DNA of 64,000 bases from Streptomyces sp. NBC_00878 (GTDB taxonomy: Bacteria > Actinomycetota > Actinomycetes > Streptomycetales > Streptomycetaceae), in NCBI RefSeq assembly GCF_026341515.1, contig NZ_JAPEOK010000001.1, positions 2,604,001-2,668,000 on the forward strand, given 5' to 3'. The notes under the pieces are model-generated. The model had not been told where the DNA came from. It was given only the letters and a program-made list of their open reading frames with translations, and did not search any database. Both the position numbers and the translations under genes were made by a program. Numbering within the stretch: the first letter of the stretch is position 1; every line of letters begins with the position of its first letter. Shown one piece after another: positions 25,516 to 35,536 of the stretch.

Positions 25516-26705
25516 GGTGCAAGGTCTACCACCGTCACCCCGTCCACCCCCGCCGCCCAGGACGCGTCGCTCACGGCTCCCACCAGCCGGATGTGCCCGC
25601 GCTCGCACATCCGCGCCGCCAGCCGTACGAGCCCCTCCCGCTGCCGTACGTCCAGATCGCGGTCGAACCCGTCGGCGAGCACGGTGAGCGTCTGCAGTGC
25701 CGCGGGCACCTCCCCCGCCGTGTCGACCTCCAGCACGCCCGGCCCGGTGAGCAGCACCAGGGCCAGCGCGAGGTATCTCAACTCCCCGTCCCCCAGCCGC
25801 CCGAGCGGCGTGCGCAGCCCGTCGCCCCGGTCCAGCAGTGCCTGGACCGTCCCATCAACCCCATCAACCCCATCAATCCCGCCGGTCCCGCCGGCCTGCC
25901 GCTCGGCCAACAGGTCGCGGACCGGTCCCGCGCATCCCGCGCGAACCGCGTCGACCAGCAGCCCGTGCCGCCGCCCGCACTCCGACCGCGTACGCCACAG
26001 CACTTCGGCGAGGTTGTCGCAGCCGCGCAGCAGCCGTCCCGCGCCGAGCGGTACCGCCGTACGCATCGAGCGGGGCAGCGGGTCACAGGCGAAGACCGAC
26101 CGCAGCGCGACCACCATCTGCTCGGCGGCGGCGAGGACTTGACGCTGGCCATCCGTCTTTCCGGCGACGCGCAGCGGCAGGAGCGGCGTACCGAGACGGT
26201 CGTCGGGCAGCGGCGCCCGGGTCACCGGGGCCGAGCCCGCCGTGTACCAGGCCGCCTGCACGGCACGCCGGCTCGGGTCGCGCAGGGCGGTCTCCAGCAG
26301 GGTCAGCCCGCCGGCCGTCAACCGCTCGCCCACGATGCGCAGTTCGGGCTCTGCCTGCACGGCGACGTCGAGCCGTACGGGCCCCTCGGGGCCGTCCGCC
26401 GTACAGCCGATGCGGAAGCCGCGCCGCCGCTGGGCGTCGGGGCGGGCCCGCTCGGGCACGCACGCGACCGGGTCCGGGAACACCTCCTCCAGTTCGGCGC
26501 CGCCGCCGAGCCGGGCGAGGGCCTCGTACGCCCGCAGGGCACTCGACTTGCCGCTGCCGCTGGGTCCGGCGAAGAGGCTGAGCGGTCCGAGCGGGAATCC
26601 GGCGCGGCGGTGCGCGGCGAACGCGGAGAGCCGCAGTTCGGTGACGCTCGGCCGGTCTGGACGTACCTCGGCCTCCGCGGGGGATCCGAGAGATGACACG
26701 GTCAT
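25512..26705 (-). CDS. AAA/SMC-like ATP-binding protein
   Basis: A 397-residue protein of the AAA_15/AAA_21 (RecF/SMC-like ABC ATPase) type. It opens SVTELRLSAFAAHRRAGFPL, then the Walker A LFAGPSGSGKSSALRAYEAL. The C-terminal part holds a signature-like GRLGDGELRYLALALVLL and a Walker-B-like PGVLEVDTAGEV. A Gly/Asp repeat (GGIDGVDGVDG) interrupts the middle. ATG 26705 is used because the longer frame carries only repeat-derived residues. It is coupled to the MazG-like enzyme. OLD-family and defence ATPases look similar, but no nuclease domain is present here. Confidence 0.78.
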   Translation of the reverse strand: MTVSSLGSPAEAEVRPDRPSVTELRLSAFAAHRRAGFPLGPLSLFAGPSGSGKSSALRAYEALARLGGGAELEEVFPDPVACVPERARPDAQRRRGFRIGCTADGPEGPVRLDVAVQAEPELRIVGERLTAGGLTLLETALRDPSRRAVQAAWYTAGSAPVTRAPLPDDRLGTPLLPLRVAGKTDGQRQVLAAAEQMVVALRSVFACDPLPRSMRTAVPLGAGRLLRGCDNLAEVLWRTRSECGRRHGLLVDAVRAGCAGPVRDLLAERQAGGTGGIDGVDGVDGTVQALLDRGDGLRTPLGRLGDGELRYLALALVLLTGPGVLEVDTAGEVPAALQTLTVLADGFDRDLDVRQREGLVRLAARMCERGHIRLVGAVSDASWAAGVDGVTVVDLAP

Positions 26706-26776
26706 ATCCGGACGGTAGGGCTCCGCCACCGGGCGGAACCGTTTCGTCCGGGAAACCTTCCTACGATCGGGGGACC

Positions 26777-26824
26777 GGTTCGAGGGGTGGCCGGTTCGAG
26801 GGGTGGCCGGATCGAGGGGTGGAT
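26777..26824. repeat. 16-bp tandem repeat, three copies
   Basis: GGTTCGAGGGGTGGCC occurs at 26777 and 26793 with a variant at 26809. Short A/C-rich direct repeats (ATCGCACCCCCGGA and CATACCCC units) follow up to about 26930. All lie between the ATPase start and the SepF-like stop. Confidence 0.85.
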
Positions 26825-26922
26825 CGAAGGCTTCCGCCCCGGACGCCAGAAATCGCACCCCCGGAATCGCACCCCCGGCATCACGCCCCGCCCGTCATAC
26901 CCCGCCCGTCATACCCCTCACG

Positions 26923-27312
26923 TCACACCCCGGGAAGCCCCGCCCCCTCCATCAGCCCCCGCACCTCGGTTCCGGGTGGCGTGAGCAGGAACACGTTCCG
27001 GTCGACCCGGTGCATCCCGCTCGCGAGGCCGAAGACGACGCCCGTACTGAAGTCGAGTACGCGTTTGGCGACGTCCGTCTCGGCGCTGGTGAGGTCGAGG
27101 AGGACCGGAACTCCGGCCATCAAGGTCTCGGCGACCTCGCGGGCGTCCCCGAAGACGCTGACCCGGAGTACCACGAAACGGCGTCGCGGCTCTGTCTCCG
27201 CCTCCGGAATCGACCGGTGGTCGACCGCCGAGGGCCAGGCGTCGCGGCCGCGCAGCGGTACGACCTGGGCGAGCCCTTCCCACTGTTCATCGGTGACGTC
27301 ATGGCTGTTCAC
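26923..27312 (-). CDS. SepF-like cell division protein
   Basis: A 129-residue SepF-family protein. The core RRRFVVLRVSVFGDAREVAE, GVPVLLDLTSAETDVAKRVL, DFSTGVVFGLASGMHRVDRN and VFLLTPPGTEV is the SepF fold that anchors and organises FtsZ. The N-terminal membrane-binding amphipathic helix of true SepF is not evident. Streptomyces carry extra SepF-like paralogues (SflA, SflB) that modulate Z-ring positioning, and this protein fits that class better than the dcw-cluster SepF. GTG 27312 is used as start; the frame upstream is non-coding in character. Confidence 0.8.
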   Translation of the reverse strand: MNSHDVTDEQWEGLAQVVPLRGRDAWPSAVDHRSIPEAETEPRRRFVVLRVSVFGDAREVAETLMAGVPVLLDLTSAETDVAKRVLDFSTGVVFGLASGMHRVDRNVFLLTPPGTEVRGLMEGAGLPGV

Positions 27313-27502
27313 CGGTTCACCCCGCCCTGACTCGCACTGATTCCCTGCACCGGTCAATTCTTGCGCATGATCACCCGTTCGGCCCAACGCGACACGGTCC
27401 GCAGCGGCCCGCGCTCCTATGGGTCCCCTCACACTCACGGGTCCCCCCACGTCACACCCATGGGTCCCCTCACACCTCGCCGACGGCGGTTGTGTGGCGT
27501 GT

Positions 27503-27541
27503 GTAACTCCTCATGATCGCGTCACGTGACACAGGCGTAAC
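27503..27541. promoter_or_regulatory. Putative GlnR binding site upstream of the nitrate reductase
   Basis: The array GTAAC (27503-27507), n6, TGATC (27514-27518), n7, GTGAC (27526-27530), n6, GTAAC (27537-27541) approximates the Streptomyces GlnR consensus of paired GTnAC and GAAAC boxes six bases apart. It lies 49 bases before the start codon of a nitrogen assimilation gene, where GlnR activation is well known. Confidence 0.55.
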
Positions 27542-27589
27542 GGGCAATTCGTACGCTCGGGAGCCGAGTTTCCCGGCGAAAGGCAGCGT

Positions 27590-30500
27590 GTGAGCGCCAC
27601 CACCCCCACGACGCAGGTGCGCACGGTCTGCTCGTACTGCGGTGTGGGCTGCGGCATGGTCCTCGACATCGGAATGGGCCCCGACGGACGGCGTACGGTT
27701 CTGAAGGCGTCCGGGGACAAGGCGCACCCGGCGAACCGCGGCCGGCTGTGCACGAAGGGCGCGACCACCGCCGACATGCTCGCCGCGCCGGGACGGCTGG
27801 CCACCGCCCTCGTACGGGACGACCGCGGGGCGGAGCCGGTCCTGGCGCCCGTGGACGCGGCGATCGCCGAGACCGCGCGGCGGCTGCGCGCGATCATCGA
27901 CGAGCACGGTCCCGACGCCTTCGCCTTCTACGTCTCCGGGCAGCTGAGCCTGGAGGCCCAGTACCTGGCGAACAAGCTGGCCAAGGGCTTCGTACGGACG
28001 AACCAGATCGAGTCGAACTCGCGGCTGTGCATGGCGAGCGCGGGCACCGGCTACAAGCTGTCGCTCGGGGCCGACGGGCCGCCCGGCTCGTACCAGGACT
28101 TCGAGAAGGCGGACGTCTTCCTCGTCATCGGCTCGAACATGGCGGACTGCCATCCGATTCTGTTCCTGCGGATGATGGACCGGGTGAAGTCGGCGGGCGC
28201 GAAGGTGATCGTCGTCGATCCGCGGCGCACCGCCACCGCCGACAAGGCCGATCTCTTCCTGCGGATCAAGCCGGGGACCGATCTGGCCCTGCTGAACGGG
28301 CTGCTCCACCTCCTCCACGAGAACGGGCACACCGACCCCGACTTCATCGCGGCCCACACCGAGGGCTGGGAGGCCATGACCGGCTTCCTCGCCGACTACC
28401 CGCCCGCGGCCGTCGCGGAGACCACCGGCATCCCGGAGGCCGACATCCGCGAGGCCGCGCGGCTGATCGGCGAGGCGGGCGAGTGGATGAGCCTGTGGAC
28501 CATGGGACTCAACCAGTCCACACATGGCACCTGGAACACGAACGCGCTGGTCAACCTGCATCTCGCCACCGGGGCGATCTGCCGCCCGGGATCCGGGCCC
28601 TTCTCGCTCACCGGGCAGCCCAACGCCATGGGCGGCCGCGAGATGGGGTACATGGGACCCGGTCTGCCGGGGCAGCGGTCCGTACTCGTCGACGACGAGC
28701 GCGCCTTCGTCGAGGAACTGTGGGAGCTGCCGCCCGACACCCTCCGCAAGGACGGGGTCGGCAAGGGCACGATCGAGATGTTCCAGAAGATGGCCGACGG
28801 CGAGATCAAGGCCTGCTGGATCATCTGCACCAACCCCGTCGCCTCGGTCGCCAACCGCCGGACCGTCATCGAGGGGCTGGAAGCCGCCGAGTTCGTCGTC
28901 ACGCAGGACGTCTTCGCCGAGACCGAGACCAACGCGTACGCGGATGTCGTGCTCCCCGGCGCGATGTGGACCGAGACCGAGGGCGTCCTCATCAACAGCG
29001 AGCGCGATCTCACGCTCGCCCGGGCCGCCGTAAACCCGCCCGGCGAGGCACTCGCGGACTGGCGGCTCATCGCGCGGGTGGCCTGCGCGATGGGGTACGA
29101 GAAGGGGTTCTCGTACGAGAGCGCGGAGGAGATCTTCGAGGAGATCAAACGCGCGTGGAACCCGAAGACCGGGTGGGATCTGCGCGGTGTGACGTACGAG
29201 CGGCTGCGGGAGACGTCCGTGCAGTGGCCGGCCGCGCGGGAGGACGGGTCCGACCGGAACCCGATCCGGTACGTCGACTCCGGAAGCCCCGTTTTTCCCA
29301 CGGCCAGTGGGCGGGCCGTGTTTCACGCGCGGCCTCATCTGCCCGCCGCCGAGATGCCGGACGACGACTTCCCCTTCGTGCTGAACACCGGGCGGCTTCA
29401 GCATCAGTGGCACACGCTCACCAAGACGGGGCGGGTGGCCAAGCTCAACAAGCTCAATCCCGGGCCGTTCGTGGAGGTGCACCCGGAGGATGCCGCGGTG
29501 CTCGATGTCGCCGACGGTGACCGGGTCGAGGTTGCCTCGCGGCGGGGGCGGGCCGTGTTGCCCGCGGTGGTGACGGACCGGGTGCAGAGGGGGTGTCTGT
29601 TCGCGCCGTTCCACTGGAACGATCTGTTCGGGGAGTACCTCAGCGTCAATGCCGTCACCAGTGACGCCGTTGATCCTTTGTCGTTTCAGCCGGAGTTGAA
29701 GGTGTGTGCGGTGTCGGTGGTGAGGGTTTCTTCCCCCACCCCACCCCTTCCCGAAAGCGGGGCGCTGCCCCGGACCCCGCTGGGGGCTCTGCCCCCAGGC
29801 CCCCGCTCCTCAAACACCGGAGGGGCTGAAAATTCCAGTGGCGCCGGAGGGGCTGACATTTCCGGGGCCGGCCTTGCCGGTGCTGCCCTCGGCCTCGCGC
29901 CCGCCCCTCCCCCCGTCCTCACCGCCCAGGAACGCCAGTACCTCACCGGCTTCCTCGCCGGGATTCCCGCGGGCGCCCCCGGTGTGCCCGTGCTCCCGCC
30001 GGACGCGCCCTTCAGCCCCGACCACGCCCTGTGGGTGAACGGCGTCCTCGCCGGGATGTACTCACGGACGGCGGACACCCCCCAAACCCCGGCCACTCCC
30101 CTCCGCGAGGTCGTCGTCCTCTGGGCCTCGCAGACCGGCAACGCCGAGGAGTTCGCGGTCGCGGCGGCCGAGCGGATCACCGCGACCGGGCACCGGGCGA
30201 CGCTCCTCGGGATGGACGACGCCGACCCGGGCTCGCTGCCGCCGGGGGCGGATCTGCTGCTGATCACAAGCACGTTCGGCGACGGTGACGCGCCCGACAA
30301 CGGCTCCGGTTTCTGGGCAGCACTGGCCACTCCCCAGTCGCCCCGCATGGACGGCGTGCGCTATGCCGTCCTGGCCCTCGGCGACTCCTCGTACGACGAC
30401 TTCTGCGGGCACGGTCGCCGACTCGACCGGCGACTGGACGAGTTGGGCGGGGTACGGCTCGCTCCGCGCACGGACTGCGAGCCGGACTACGGGTCCTCCG

Positions 30501-31798
30501 CGCAGGCCTGGCTCGACCAGGTACTCACCGCGCTCGTGCCCGATCAGGGGCCGGGGCCAGGGCCGATGTCGGGGCCGGGGCCGGGGCCGGGGGGCCAAGT
30601 GTCCGCTCCTGCCCCGTCGGCTCCGAGCGCTCCGTCGGCGTCGACGTCGGCCTCGGCGTCAGCCTCGGCGTCGAGGAAGCCCGCCCCCGTCACCGCCCGC
30701 CTCACCGGCAACCGGCTGCTCAGTCTGCCCGGCGCGGGCAAGGAGGTACGTAGGTTCACCTTCGACACTCGGGACAGCGAGACCCCTCTGACGTACGAGG
30801 CCGGGGACGCGCTCGGCGTGCGGCCGGTCAACTCGCCCTCTCTGGTACGGGAATGGGTGAAGGTCACCGGGCTGGACGGCTCAACCACCGTGGAGGTGAA
30901 CGGAGTTGGCCGTACCTCCCTCGCCGACGCGCTGGGCCGGCATCTCGACATCACCAGGATCACCCCGGACCTGCTGCGCTTCGTGGCCGAACGGACCGGT
31001 GACAACCGGGAGTTGAAGAAGCTGCTGCGTCCGGACAACAAGGACGGGCTGGCCAAGTGGAGTTGGGGGCGGCAGGCCGTCGACGTCGTCACCGAGCACC
31101 CCGTACGGGCGAGCGCCCAGGAGTGGGCCGGGATCCTGAAGCGGCTCCAGCCACGCCTGTACTCCATCTCGTCCAGCCCGCTCGTCGACCCGCACCTCGT
31201 GTCGCTGACGGTCTCGGTCGTGCGGTACGAGAACCTCGCCGGACAGGCCCGGGGCGGTGTCTGCTCGCCCTTCCTCGCCGACGCCGAAGTGGACACGCCG
31301 GTACCGGTGTTCGTGCAGCGCTCCCCGTACTTCAGGCCGCCGGCCGATCCGGCGACCCCGATGGTGATGGTCGGACCCGGCACCGGAGTCGCGCCGTTCG
31401 TCGGTTTCCTTCAGGAGCGGCGCGCCCTCGGCCACCGGGCGCCGAACTGGCTGGTCTTCGGCGAGCAGCACCGGGCCACCGACTTCTACTACGAGGACGA
31501 GCTGACGGCATTCCTCGACGACGGCACCCTCACCCGCCTGGACACGGCGTTCTCCCGCGACCAGCGCGCCAAGGTCTATGTCCAGGACCGGATGCGCGAG
31601 CACGGTCCGGAACTGTGGTCCTGGCTCCAGGGCGGCGCCCGCTTCTACGTCTGCGGGGACGCCTCCCGCATGGCCAAGGACGTCGACCAGGCCCTGCGGG
31701 ACGTCGTCGTCACGCACGGCGGCCTGAGCGAGACCGAGGCCACCGCGTACGTGAAGCAACTCGCGGCGGACAAGCGGTACGTGCGGGATGTCTACTGA
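27590..31798 (+). CDS. Fused assimilatory nitrate reductase / diflavin reductase
   Basis: A 1402-residue cytosolic fusion starting at GTG 27590. Residues 1 to about 705 are an assimilatory nitrate reductase of the molybdopterin (bis-MGD) family. The 4Fe-4S ligands are in [11 protein letters not shown] and GRLCTKG, and [22 protein letters not shown] and [13 protein letters not shown] are cofactor-binding. A linker (about 706-815) includes sequence from a typical intergenic repeat. From about residue 840 comes a flavodoxin domain ([20 protein letters not shown]), then a low-complexity Gly/Pro/Ser/Ala linker (about 985-1034), then an FAD/NADPH reductase ([58 protein letters not shown]). The reductase half would feed electrons from NADPH directly to nitrate reduction. 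A putative GlnR site lies upstream. Confidence 0.92.
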   Translation: MSATTPTTQVRTVCSYCGVGCGMVLDIGMGPDGRRTVLKASGDKAHPANRGRLCTKGATTADMLAAPGRLATALVRDDRGAEPVLAPVDAAIAETARRLRAIIDEHGPDAFAFYVSGQLSLEAQYLANKLAKGFVRTNQIESNSRLCMASAGTGYKLSLGADGPPGSYQDFEKADVFLVIGSNMADCHPILFLRMMDRVKSAGAKVIVVDPRRTATADKADLFLRIKPGTDLALLNGLLHLLHENGHTDPDFIAAHTEGWEAMTGFLADYPPAAVAETTGIPEADIREAARLIGEAGEWMSLWTMGLNQSTHGTWNTNALVNLHLATGAICRPGSGPFSLTGQPNAMGGREMGYMGPGLPGQRSVLVDDERAFVEELWELPPDTLRKDGVGKGTIEMFQKMADGEIKACWIICTNPVASVANRRTVIEGLEAAEFVVTQDVFAETETNAYADVVLPGAMWTETEGVLINSERDLTLARAAVNPPGEALADWRLIARVACAMGYEKGFSYESAEEIFEEIKRAWNPKTGWDLRGVTYERLRETSVQWPAAREDGSDRNPIRYVDSGSPVFPTASGRAVFHARPHLPAAEMPDDDFPFVLNTGRLQHQWHTLTKTGRVAKLNKLNPGPFVEVHPEDAAVLDVADGDRVEVASRRGRAVLPAVVTDRVQRGCLFAPFHWNDLFGEYLSVNAVTSDAVDPLSFQPELKVCAVSVVRVSSPTPPLPESGALPRTPLGALPPGPRSSNTGGAENSSGAGGADISGAGLAGAALGLAPAPPPVLTAQERQYLTGFLAGIPAGAPGVPVLPPDAPFSPDHALWVNGVLAGMYSRTADTPQTPATPLREVVVLWASQTGNAEEFAVAAAERITATGHRATLLGMDDADPGSLPPGADLLLITSTFGDGDAPDNGSGFWAALATPQSPRMDGVRYAVLALGDSSYDDFCGHGRRLDRRLDELGGVRLAPRTDCEPDYGSSAQAWLDQVLTALVPDQGPGPGPMSGPGPGPGGQVSAPAPSAPSAPSASTSASASASASRKPAPVTARLTGNRLLSLPGAGKEVRRFTFDTRDSETPLTYEAGDALGVRPVNSPSLVREWVKVTGLDGSTTVEVNGVGRTSLADALGRHLDITRITPDLLRFVAERTGDNRELKKLLRPDNKDGLAKWSWGRQAVDVVTEHPVRASAQEWAGILKRLQPRLYSISSSPLVDPHLVSLTVSVVRYENLAGQARGGVCSPFLADAEVDTPVPVFVQRSPYFRPPADPATPMVMVGPGTGVAPFVGFLQERRALGHRAPNWLVFGEQHRATDFYYEDELTAFLDDGTLTRLDTAFSRDQRAKVYVQDRMREHGPELWSWLQGGARFYVCGDASRMAKDVDQALRDVVVTHGGLSETEATAYVKQLAADKRYVRDVY
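29758..29797. repeat. Streptomyces intergenic-type double hairpin inside the fusion gene
   Basis: Two adjacent hairpins, GGGGC/GCCCC (29759-29771) and TGGGGGC/GCCCCCA (29781-29797), have the look of the GGGGCTCCGCCCC-type repeats common in Streptomyces intergenic DNA. Here the element is translated ([15 protein letters not shown]) as part of the linker between nitrate reductase and flavodoxin. Confidence 0.75.
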
Positions 31799-32284
31799 CA
31801 GCTCTTGGCTTCCCGTGCCGTGTACGTGACAGAGACCAGGCCGTCGGCAGGCGGCCTGCGGACACCCTCGAAGGTGTCGTCGCCCGACGAGGCCCCCGCG
31901 CAGTGGCACCGGCTGCTGACCCTGCTCGCCGACATCAGCCTCTTCCTCGGTACGCGTCCGGTGTGGGCGCAGGCCGCGAGCCACCGCCCCCTCGTGGCCG
32001 CCGCCGTCGCGGCCTGCCACCAACCTCGGCGGCGCCGGCCCGCGGCCCCACTTCACCCTGACCACCGGTCAGGGACCACCGGTCAGGGCATGTCCCGCTA
32101 CTGGTCGGTGGCACGGGGCCCGGCCGTCCTCGCCCGCCGTGCCTCGGCAACGTACGAACGCTCCGGATGTCAGGGGCGTACGGGGCGAGCCCCAACCTCG
32201 GAGTCGGGGCTCGATCTCCGTGGTCAGGGCTCGGCCTCAGTGGGCCTGACCAACCCCTCCGTGGTCAGGCCACTGGCTCTGCGG
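31799..32284. other. Region after the nitrate reductase with a possible gene remnant and short repeats
   Basis: From GTG 31826 the plus strand has about 60 codons with strong GC3 bias (SPDEAPAQWHRLLTLLADIS, GTRPVWAQAASHRPLVAAAV) that then lose coherence near 32020. They may be a decayed gene; no family was recognised. From about 32060 the sequence holds short direct repeats around ACCACCGGTCAGGG and CCGTGGTCAGG up to the MFS stop. No ribosome site precedes any ORF. Confidence 0.35.
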
Positions 32285-33781
32285 TCAGGCCTTGACCTCG
32301 GACTCGGACTCGGTCTCGGACTCGGCCGCTTCGGACGTTGCCTGCGGTGCCGTGCCGGGCTCCGGCTGGGCGGCCGTCTTCGGGACCGGGATGAAGAAGG
32401 CGAGGGCCGCGGCCGCGAGGGCCACACCGCAGCCGATCAGCATGGCGGCCCGGAACCCATCCTCGGACGGCAGGGCGAAACCGGCGAAGTCCGTGGTCAT
32501 CTGGGCCAGGACGACCGCGATCACGGCGGCGGACACGGAGCTGCCGATCGAGCGCATCAGTGTGTTGAAGCTGTTGGCGGAGGCGGTCTCCGACTGGGGC
32601 ACCGCGCTCATGATGAGGGCCGGCATCGCTCCGTACGCGAAGCCGACGCCCGTGTTGGCCACGATGGTCGCGGCGAGCAGCCCCCAGGGGGAGTCGGTGC
32701 CGATCATCGGCAGCGAGATGCCGTAGCCGAGGGAGATGATCAGGGCTCCGACGGTCAGGGTGACCTTGGGTCCCGAGGCGGCCGAGAGCTTGGCTCCGAT
32801 CGGGGACATCACCATCATCATCAGGCCGGCGGGGGCCATCCACAGGCCCATGGCCAGCATCGACTGGCCGAGGCCGTAGCCGGTGGCCTCGGGCAGCTGC
32901 AGCAGCTGGGGCACGACCAGCGACTGGGCGTACATCGCGAACCCGACCAGGATCGAGGCGGCGTTCGTCATCAGCACCTGCGGGCGGGCGGTCACGCGAA
33001 GGTCGACCAGCGGCTCACGCGTCCGCAGCTCCCACCAGCCCCAGGCCAGCAGGACGACGACCGCGGTGCCGAGCAGTCCGAGGGTGGTGCCGCTGCCCCA
33101 GCCCCAGTCGGCGCCCTTGGAGACGCCGAGGAGCAGACAGACGAGTGCGACGCCGAGGCCGGCCGCGCCGAGCAGGTCGAAGCTGCCCGCGGCGGTGTTC
33201 TCCTTGCCCGCGGGCACGACGAACCAGATCAGGGTGGCGACCGCGAAGGCCAGGACGGCGACGACCCAGAACAGCACGCGCCAGCTGGCGTTCTCGGCGA
33301 TCGCCGCGGAGAACGGCAGGCCGAGCGCACCGCCCACCCCCATGGACGCGCTCATGATCGCGATGGACGAGCCCAGCTTCTCCGCCGGCACGACGTCGCG
33401 CAGGAGGCTGATGCCCAGCGGTACGACGCCCATGCCCAGGCCCTGCAGACCGCGTCCCGTGATCATCGGGATCACCGAGGAGGACAGGGCGCAGACGACC
33501 GAGCCCACGATGAGCGGTATCAGCGAGATCAGCAGCATGCGGCGCTTGCCGTACATGTCGCCGAGGCGCCCGGCGACGGGCGTCGCGACCGCCGCGGCCA
33601 GCAGGGTGGCGGTGATGACCCACGACGCGTTCGAGGCGCTGGTGTCGAGCAGCGTCGGCAGTTCCCCGATCAGGGGCACGACCAGGGTCTGTGTGATCGC
33701 GGCCACGATGCCCGCGAAGGCGAGGATGCCGACCACACCGCCTGAGCGGGACTCGGCCTTGGAACTGTCAGGACTTTCCAC
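32285..33781 (-). CDS. MFS transporter, DHA2-like (14-helix) drug efflux type
   Basis: A 498-residue polytopic membrane protein. Motif A is GRLGDMYGKRRMLLISLIPL after helix 2. The second region GRGLQGLGMGVVPLGISLLR and GGALGLPFSAAIAENASWRV are DHA2/EmrB-like. About 14 hydrophobic helices can be drawn, ending in an acidic tail (SEAAESETESESEVKA). It would export drugs or metabolites using the proton gradient. GTG 33781 is preferred because AGAGGGAGAAC is correctly spaced; the longer ATG start has no site. It is divergent from a MarR regulator that probably represses it. Confidence 0.88.
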   Translation of the reverse strand: MESPDSSKAESRSGGVVGILAFAGIVAAITQTLVVPLIGELPTLLDTSASNASWVITATLLAAAVATPVAGRLGDMYGKRRMLLISLIPLIVGSVVCALSSSVIPMITGRGLQGLGMGVVPLGISLLRDVVPAEKLGSSIAIMSASMGVGGALGLPFSAAIAENASWRVLFWVVAVLAFAVATLIWFVVPAGKENTAAGSFDLLGAAGLGVALVCLLLGVSKGADWGWGSGTTLGLLGTAVVVLLAWGWWELRTREPLVDLRVTARPQVLMTNAASILVGFAMYAQSLVVPQLLQLPEATGYGLGQSMLAMGLWMAPAGLMMMVMSPIGAKLSAASGPKVTLTVGALIISLGYGISLPMIGTDSPWGLLAATIVANTGVGFAYGAMPALIMSAVPQSETASANSFNTLMRSIGSSVSAAVIAVVLAQMTTDFAGFALPSEDGFRAAMLIGCGVALAAAALAFFIPVPKTAAQPEPGTAPQATSEAAESETESESEVKA

Positions 33782-33878
33782 TGGGGGTTCTCCCTCTTGC
33801 GCTTCCGGACCATGGCGGGCTCGACGCACCGGTCAGCCGGAATGCGACCTGCATGGGATGTGCACAATACACGCCTAG

Positions 33879-33889
33879 TGCATCATGCA
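33879..33889. promoter_or_regulatory. Putative MarR operator in the divergent promoter region
   Basis: TGCAT (33879-33883), C, ATGCA (33885-33889) is a perfect palindrome within an AT-richer stretch between the MFS and MarR starts. A related GTGCACAATACAC lies just upstream. Location and symmetry fit a MarR dimer site that controls both genes. Confidence 0.5.
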
Positions 33890-33979
33890 TATTTCGCGGT
33901 GGGTGCGGGGCGGACCGAGAGGGCCGCCTGCCCCCAGCGGGACGCCGATCCAGGAGCCGAGGAACCGAGGAAGCCACGC

Positions 33980-34435
33980 ATGGACAAGCCCACCGCCCTG
34001 ATCGAGTTCGAGGCCATGCTGCTCGGGCGCCACATGTACCTGCTCACCCCGCACGCACGCGGTCTCCATGGGCGGCTCGACCGCAGCGCCTATCTGCTGC
34101 TCAGCCGCATCCGGGCGGAGGGGCCGATGTCCATCGGCCGGCTCAGCGACGCCTTCGGCCTGGACGTCTCCACTCTCAACCGGCAGACCGCCGCCATGCT
34201 GCGGGTCGGCGTCGTCGAGCGCATCCCCGATCCGGACGGGGGCGTCGCCCGCAAGTTCGCCATCACCGCCGAGGGCGAGCGGCGTCTGAGCTCCGACCGC
34301 GCCGAGAACGTCGCCGGACTGGAGAAGGTGGTGGCCGACTGGACGCCCGAGGACGTCACGGAGTTCGCGGCCCTGCTCAGCCGCCTCAACCGCGACCTCG
34401 AACACCACGACGGGCGGCTCTGGCCGCGGAGTTGA
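33980..34435 (+). CDS. MarR family transcriptional regulator
   Basis: A 151-residue winged-helix protein. The HTH spans LDRSAYLLLSRIRAEGPMSI, GRLSDAFGLDVSTLNRQTAA, and the wing is RIPDPDGGVARKFAITAEGE. Flanking helices would form the MarR dimer interface. ATG 33980 follows GAGGAAG. It is divergent from the MFS exporter, the classic arrangement of a ligand-released repressor and its efflux pump. Confidence 0.88.
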   Translation: MDKPTALIEFEAMLLGRHMYLLTPHARGLHGRLDRSAYLLLSRIRAEGPMSIGRLSDAFGLDVSTLNRQTAAMLRVGVVERIPDPDGGVARKFAITAEGERRLSSDRAENVAGLEKVVADWTPEDVTEFAALLSRLNRDLEHHDGRLWPRS

Positions 34436-34477
34436 GCCCGGGGCGCCCGATCAACCCTTCAACTCCCGCGGTTGAGC

Positions 34478-34495
34478 CGTGAAATCGGTTTCACG
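34478..34495. promoter_or_regulatory. Palindrome between MarR and the downstream gene
   Basis: CGTGAAA (34478-34484), TCGG, TTTCACG (34489-34495) is a perfect 7-bp-arm inverted repeat. Further downstream an 18-bp direct repeat beginning ACGAAGAGACCCCAC occurs at 34635-34652 and 34658-34675, 23 bp apart, just before the ribosome site of the next gene. Either could be regulatory. Confidence 0.4.
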
Positions 34496-34687
34496 ACGCC
34501 TCACACGTCCCATTCCGCCGTTCCAGGGGCAGGCCGTCCGCGCAGGTCACCGCACGTGCGGGCGTTCCAGCTTCCCGCGATCCGCGGCCGCCGTAGCCGC
34601 TGGGACGGTTCGTCGCGCAAGCTGCGGTCGTCGGACGAAGAGACCCCACAGAGTCGAACGAAGAGACCCCACAGAAAGGAACAATCC

Positions 34688-35182
34688 GTGTCCAGTGGAC
34701 CGAACAGCGTGGATCGGCAACTCGACCCCAGGGCTCCCGCACGCGAACACTTCGAGGTGGTGTGGCGAACCTCACCCGGCGGCGCGCTGAAGAAGGCGGG
34801 GCTGCTGGCGCGCGAGATCTTCAGCATCACACTGGGCCTGCATTCCGCCAACGAGGTCCAGCCGAAGGGCATCGACATCCGCGTGCAACGGGGACCGCTC
34901 GTCGCGGAGTTCACCTATGGAGACGACCGGGAACTGGCGCGACGGCACACCGCGCTGGTGGAAAACCGGCTCTCCGCCTGCACCGTGGGGGAATTCCTCT
35001 CCTTCCTCCGCGAGACGGCCACCACCCTGTCAACACGATCCGGCAGAGTCGCACACACATCGACAGCCGACCCCGGACCGACTCCGCCTCCCGACCGCCG
35101 CGGAGAGACAGACCGGCCGACCGTCCTGGAAAGCACGTGCGCATCGGTCCGCACCAGGTCTGCCACTCCGAGCACTCCGTGA
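34688..35182 (+). CDS. Hypothetical protein upstream of the STAND ATPase
   Basis: A 164-residue protein starting at GTG 34688 with AAAGGA upstream. The first 110 residues look folded (REHFEVVWRTSPGGALKKAG, EIFSITLGLHSANEVQPKGI, TYGDDRELARRHTALVENRL, CTVGEFLSFLRETATTL). The last 50 are low-complexity Pro/Thr/Arg and may be read-through. I recognise no family. It precedes a 66-residue ORF and a STAND-type ATPase on the same strand. Confidence 0.55.
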   Translation: MSSGPNSVDRQLDPRAPAREHFEVVWRTSPGGALKKAGLLAREIFSITLGLHSANEVQPKGIDIRVQRGPLVAEFTYGDDRELARRHTALVENRLSACTVGEFLSFLRETATTLSTRSGRVAHTSTADPGPTPPPDRRGETDRPTVLESTCASVRTRSATPSTP

Positions 35183-35335
35183 GCATCGGACCGACGAGGA
35201 CGCAACCGGAATGGACGAATCACTCTCTCTTGGGTTGTAGGCCACCGGCCCACGACCCACCGCCCGAACCACCTGAAACGATCAAAACGCCTGTGCCGCT
35301 CTAAACGCCCGAACCAGCGTAGGAGACCTAGCCCT

Positions 35336-35536
35336 ATGTCCGACACCTCGATTCCCGTGACCCGGCGCCTCAACCGCCGGATCATGGTGCTCGCCGTGGC
35401 CGACACGGCTCCCGCCCTCGCCTACTGGACCCCGGCCCGCATCAAGGCCGTCGGGAAGTCCGTGGGCCTCGGCCCGACCGGACCGACGACCACGCCGTGG
35501 CAGGGCATACCGACCGACGACGTGTCCCGCGGCTGA
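35336..35536 (+). CDS. Small 66-residue ORF, perhaps a truncated secreted-protein leader
   Basis: ATG 35336 follows AGGAGA by about 10 bases. The product reads MSDTSIPVTRRLNRRIMVLA, then TAPALAYWTPARIKAVGKS, then GPTGPTTTPWQGIP. A basic start, a short hydrophobic stretch and an Ala-x-Ala before YWTP resemble the signal and pro-region of Streptomyces secreted proteases, but the hydrophobic core is short and the protein ends where a mature domain should begin. It may be a remnant or a genuine small peptide. Confidence 0.5.
   Translation: MSDTSIPVTRRLNRRIMVLAVADTAPALAYWTPARIKAVGKSVGLGPTGPTTTPWQGIPTDDVSRG

Noticed and set aside
25512..26705. ATPase plus MazG-like gene as an OLD/GajA-type defence pair
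   Set aside because: The ATPase has no Toprim or other nuclease domain and its neighbours are ordinary chromosomal genes; not enough support.
27470..29614. A 714-codon minus-strand ORF opposite the nitrate reductase
   Set aside because: Its Arg/Gly/Pro/Val-rich composition without motifs is that of an antisense shadow.
31805..33745. A 646-codon plus-strand ORF opposite the MFS transporter
   Set aside because: Only its first 60 codons look coding; the rest mirrors the MFS gene. Treated as an uncertain remnant in 31799-32284.
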